A stretch of DNA of 64,000 bases from Sulfuricella sp. Its GTDB lineage: Bacteria; Pseudomonadota; Gammaproteobacteria; Burkholderiales; Sulfuricellaceae. The stretch is taken from the NCBI GenBank assembly GCA_028713975.1, contig JAQTNE010000006.1, positions 1 to 64,000 on the forward strand, written 5' to 3'. A program made the position numbers and the translations under genes. The notes beneath the pieces were generated by a model, which had not been told where the DNA came from, searched no databases, and saw only the letters and a list, made by a program, of their open reading frames with translations. This document shows positions 62,854-64,000 of the stretch, one piece after another (position 1 is the stretch's first letter; every line of letters begins with the position of its first letter).

Positions 62854-64000
62854 ACGCGCCGCTGCTGGTCGTTGACAATCTGAGAACCTGGCTCGATGCG
62901 GGCAAGACCCAGGTGCGTGCGGTCGATGGCGTGAGCTTCGCCATCAACCGCCATGAGACTTTCGCGCTGCTCGGCGAATCGGGCTGCGGCAAGTCGATGA
63001 CGGCGCTGGCTATCATGCGCCTGCTGCCCGAGGCGGGCCGCATCGTTTCCGGTTCGGTGCTGCTGGATGGCCAGAATTTATTGGCGCTGCCGGAGATCGG
63101 CATGCGCACGGTGCGCGGCAAGCGCATCGCGATGGTATTTCAGGAGCCGATGACCAGTCTGAACCCGGTCATGACGGTTGGCCGGCAGGTCGCCGAGACG
63201 CTTTATCGCCATACTTCGTTGCGCGGCGCGGCGGTGCAGGCCAGGGTGCTGGAACTGCTCGACGCGGTGGGGCTTCCCGACGCGCGCGCACGCTGCAATG
63301 ACTATCCGTTCCAGCTTTCCGGCGGCATGAAGCAGCGTGTAGTGATCGCCATCGCGCTGGCCTGCGAGCCCGACCTGCTGATTGCCGATGAGCCGACCAC
63401 GGCGCTGGATGTGACCATTCAGGCCCAGGTGCTGGATCTGCTGCGGCGCTTGCAGCACGAGCGCGGCATGGCGGTGATGCTGATCAGCCACGACCTTGGC
63501 GTGGTGGCGGGAATGGCGCAGCGGATCGCGGTGATGTATGCCGGCGAAATCGTCGAGATGGCGGATCGGGAAGCGTTTTTCGCCGCACCGCGCCACCCTT
63601 ACACCCGCAAGCTGTTTGCTTCGTTGCCGGGCGCCGCCCGGCGCGGGCGGCAACTGGAGATCATCCGCGGTTCGGTGCCGCCGCTTGATAGCGATTTTTC
63701 CGGCTGCCGCTTCGCCAGCCGTTGCGATTTCGCCTGGCAGAAATGCAGCGATGAAATCCCGGTCTGGAGCGAGGTTGCGCCCGGCCATCAGGTGCGCTGC
63801 CATCTGCTGCAAAGCACGGAACGTGTCGTTAGTGAAACAGTGGTGCCGCCACTTCCGGCCTCACTGCCTGAATCAACAGTCGAGACTTCCTTGCTGGAGG
63901 TGGACGATCTCAAGGTGCATTTCCCGATCCGCAAGGGGCTGTTCAAGCGCGTTGCCGGCCACGTCCGGGCGGTGGACGGCGTGTCGCTGGCGATTTCGCC
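62850..64000 (+). CDS. Fused dual-ATPase ABC protein (DppDF/YejF-type), 3' end cut by window
   Basis: 383 residues are visible. The first nucleotide-binding domain is complete: Walker [10 protein letters not shown]-loop [12 protein letters not shown], signature LSGGMKQR, Walker [13 protein letters not shown] and H-loop ISHDLG. An oligopeptide-transporter C-terminal Cys cluster follows ([14 protein letters not shown]). A second domain begins about residue 348 ([20 protein letters not shown], then [11 protein letters not shown]) and runs off the window, so this is a two-NBD fusion like YejF. It powers the two permeases. Confidence 0.92.
   Translation, partial: MNAPLLVVDNLRTWLDAGKTQVRAVDGVSFAINRHETFALLGESGCGKSMTALAIMRLLPEAGRIVSGSVLLDGQNLLALPEIGMRTVRGKRIAMVFQEPMTSLNPVMTVGRQVAETLYRHTSLRGAAVQARVLELLDAVGLPDARARCNDYPFQLSGGMKQRVVIAIALACEPDLLIADEPTTALDVTIQAQVLDLLRRLQHERGMAVMLISHDLGVVAGMAQRIAVMYAGEIVEMADREAFFAAPRHPYTRKLFASLPGAARRGRQLEIIRGSVPPLDSDFSGCRFASRCDFAWQKCSDEIPVWSEVAPGHQVRCHLLQSTERVVSETVVPPLPASLPESTVETSLLEVDDLKVHFPIRKGLFKRVAGHVRAVDGVSLAIS

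Overview
The window is GC-rich, gene-dense chromosomal DNA, most likely from a freshwater or sediment sulfur-oxidising betaproteobacterium (Nitrosomonadales; Gallionellaceae/Sulfuricellaceae-like). The pointers are a QmoAB-HdrCB flavoprotein/iron-sulfur cluster of the kind that works with APS reductase, a DsrC/TusE-family sulfur carrier, a pyrophosphate-dependent phosphofructokinase with a membrane proton pyrophosphatase, and betaproteobacterial housekeeping gene orders (exbBD-lpxK-kdsB-adk; tsaE-amiC ... mutL-miaA). This is inferred from gene content; no rRNA or tRNA gene was seen.

Layout. 1-4.8 kb: alpha-glucan enzymes (two GH57 proteins), an SlyD-like FKBP isomerase, a DUF3135 protein and two copper chaperones (PCuAC, Sco1). 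5.2-11.2 kb: a heavy-metal RND efflux operon (adaptor, pump, DUF3240, TolC-family channel) that looks copper/silver-type. 11.2-21.5 kb: an HTH repressor, a DgcZ-like diguanylate cyclase, a four-gene corrinoid/UroD-methyltransferase/RACE/GAF-PAS-HD-GYP operon, a bacteriohemerythrin and a large PAS-GGDEF-EAL protein. 21.6-24.4 kb: murI, a diheme cytochrome c and queG. 24.4-33 kb: the tsaE-amiC and mutL-miaA pairs, separated by a signalling insert made of a predicted c-di-GMP-I riboswitch, a degenerate HD-GYP protein, a PAS chemoreceptor-like protein without the usual signalling tip, and a DsrC/TusE-like gene. 33-45 kb: xseA with a three-repeat membrane protein, exbBD, lpxK, kdsB, adk, then the pyrophosphate genes pfp, hppA and ppa. 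45.2-50.7 kb: qmoA-qmoB-hdrC-hdrB plus a small conserved ORF. 51-58 kb: amt, an FAD oxidoreductase, trhP, a LETM1-like protein, an Fe-type alcohol dehydrogenase and fabI. 58.2-64 kb: a peptide-type ABC transporter cut by the window end.

How the parts fit. Two themes stand out. The first is sulfur and energy conservation: Qmo/Hdr electron transfer, a DsrC-like carrier, and pyrophosphate recycling through pfp, hppA and ppa. The second is dense c-di-GMP signalling between 12 and 29.5 kb: four turnover-domain proteins plus a riboswitch, next to an O2-binding hemerythrin and PAS sensors. The least expected system is the corrinoid operon. It joins a corrinoid protein, a UroD-like methyltransferase that has lost two of three zinc ligands, and a reductive activator to an HD-GYP sensor.

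Intergenic gaps carry several long imperfect inverted repeats. One lies in frame inside the start of the TolC-family gene. No CRISPR array, insertion sequence, integrase or phage gene was recognised.
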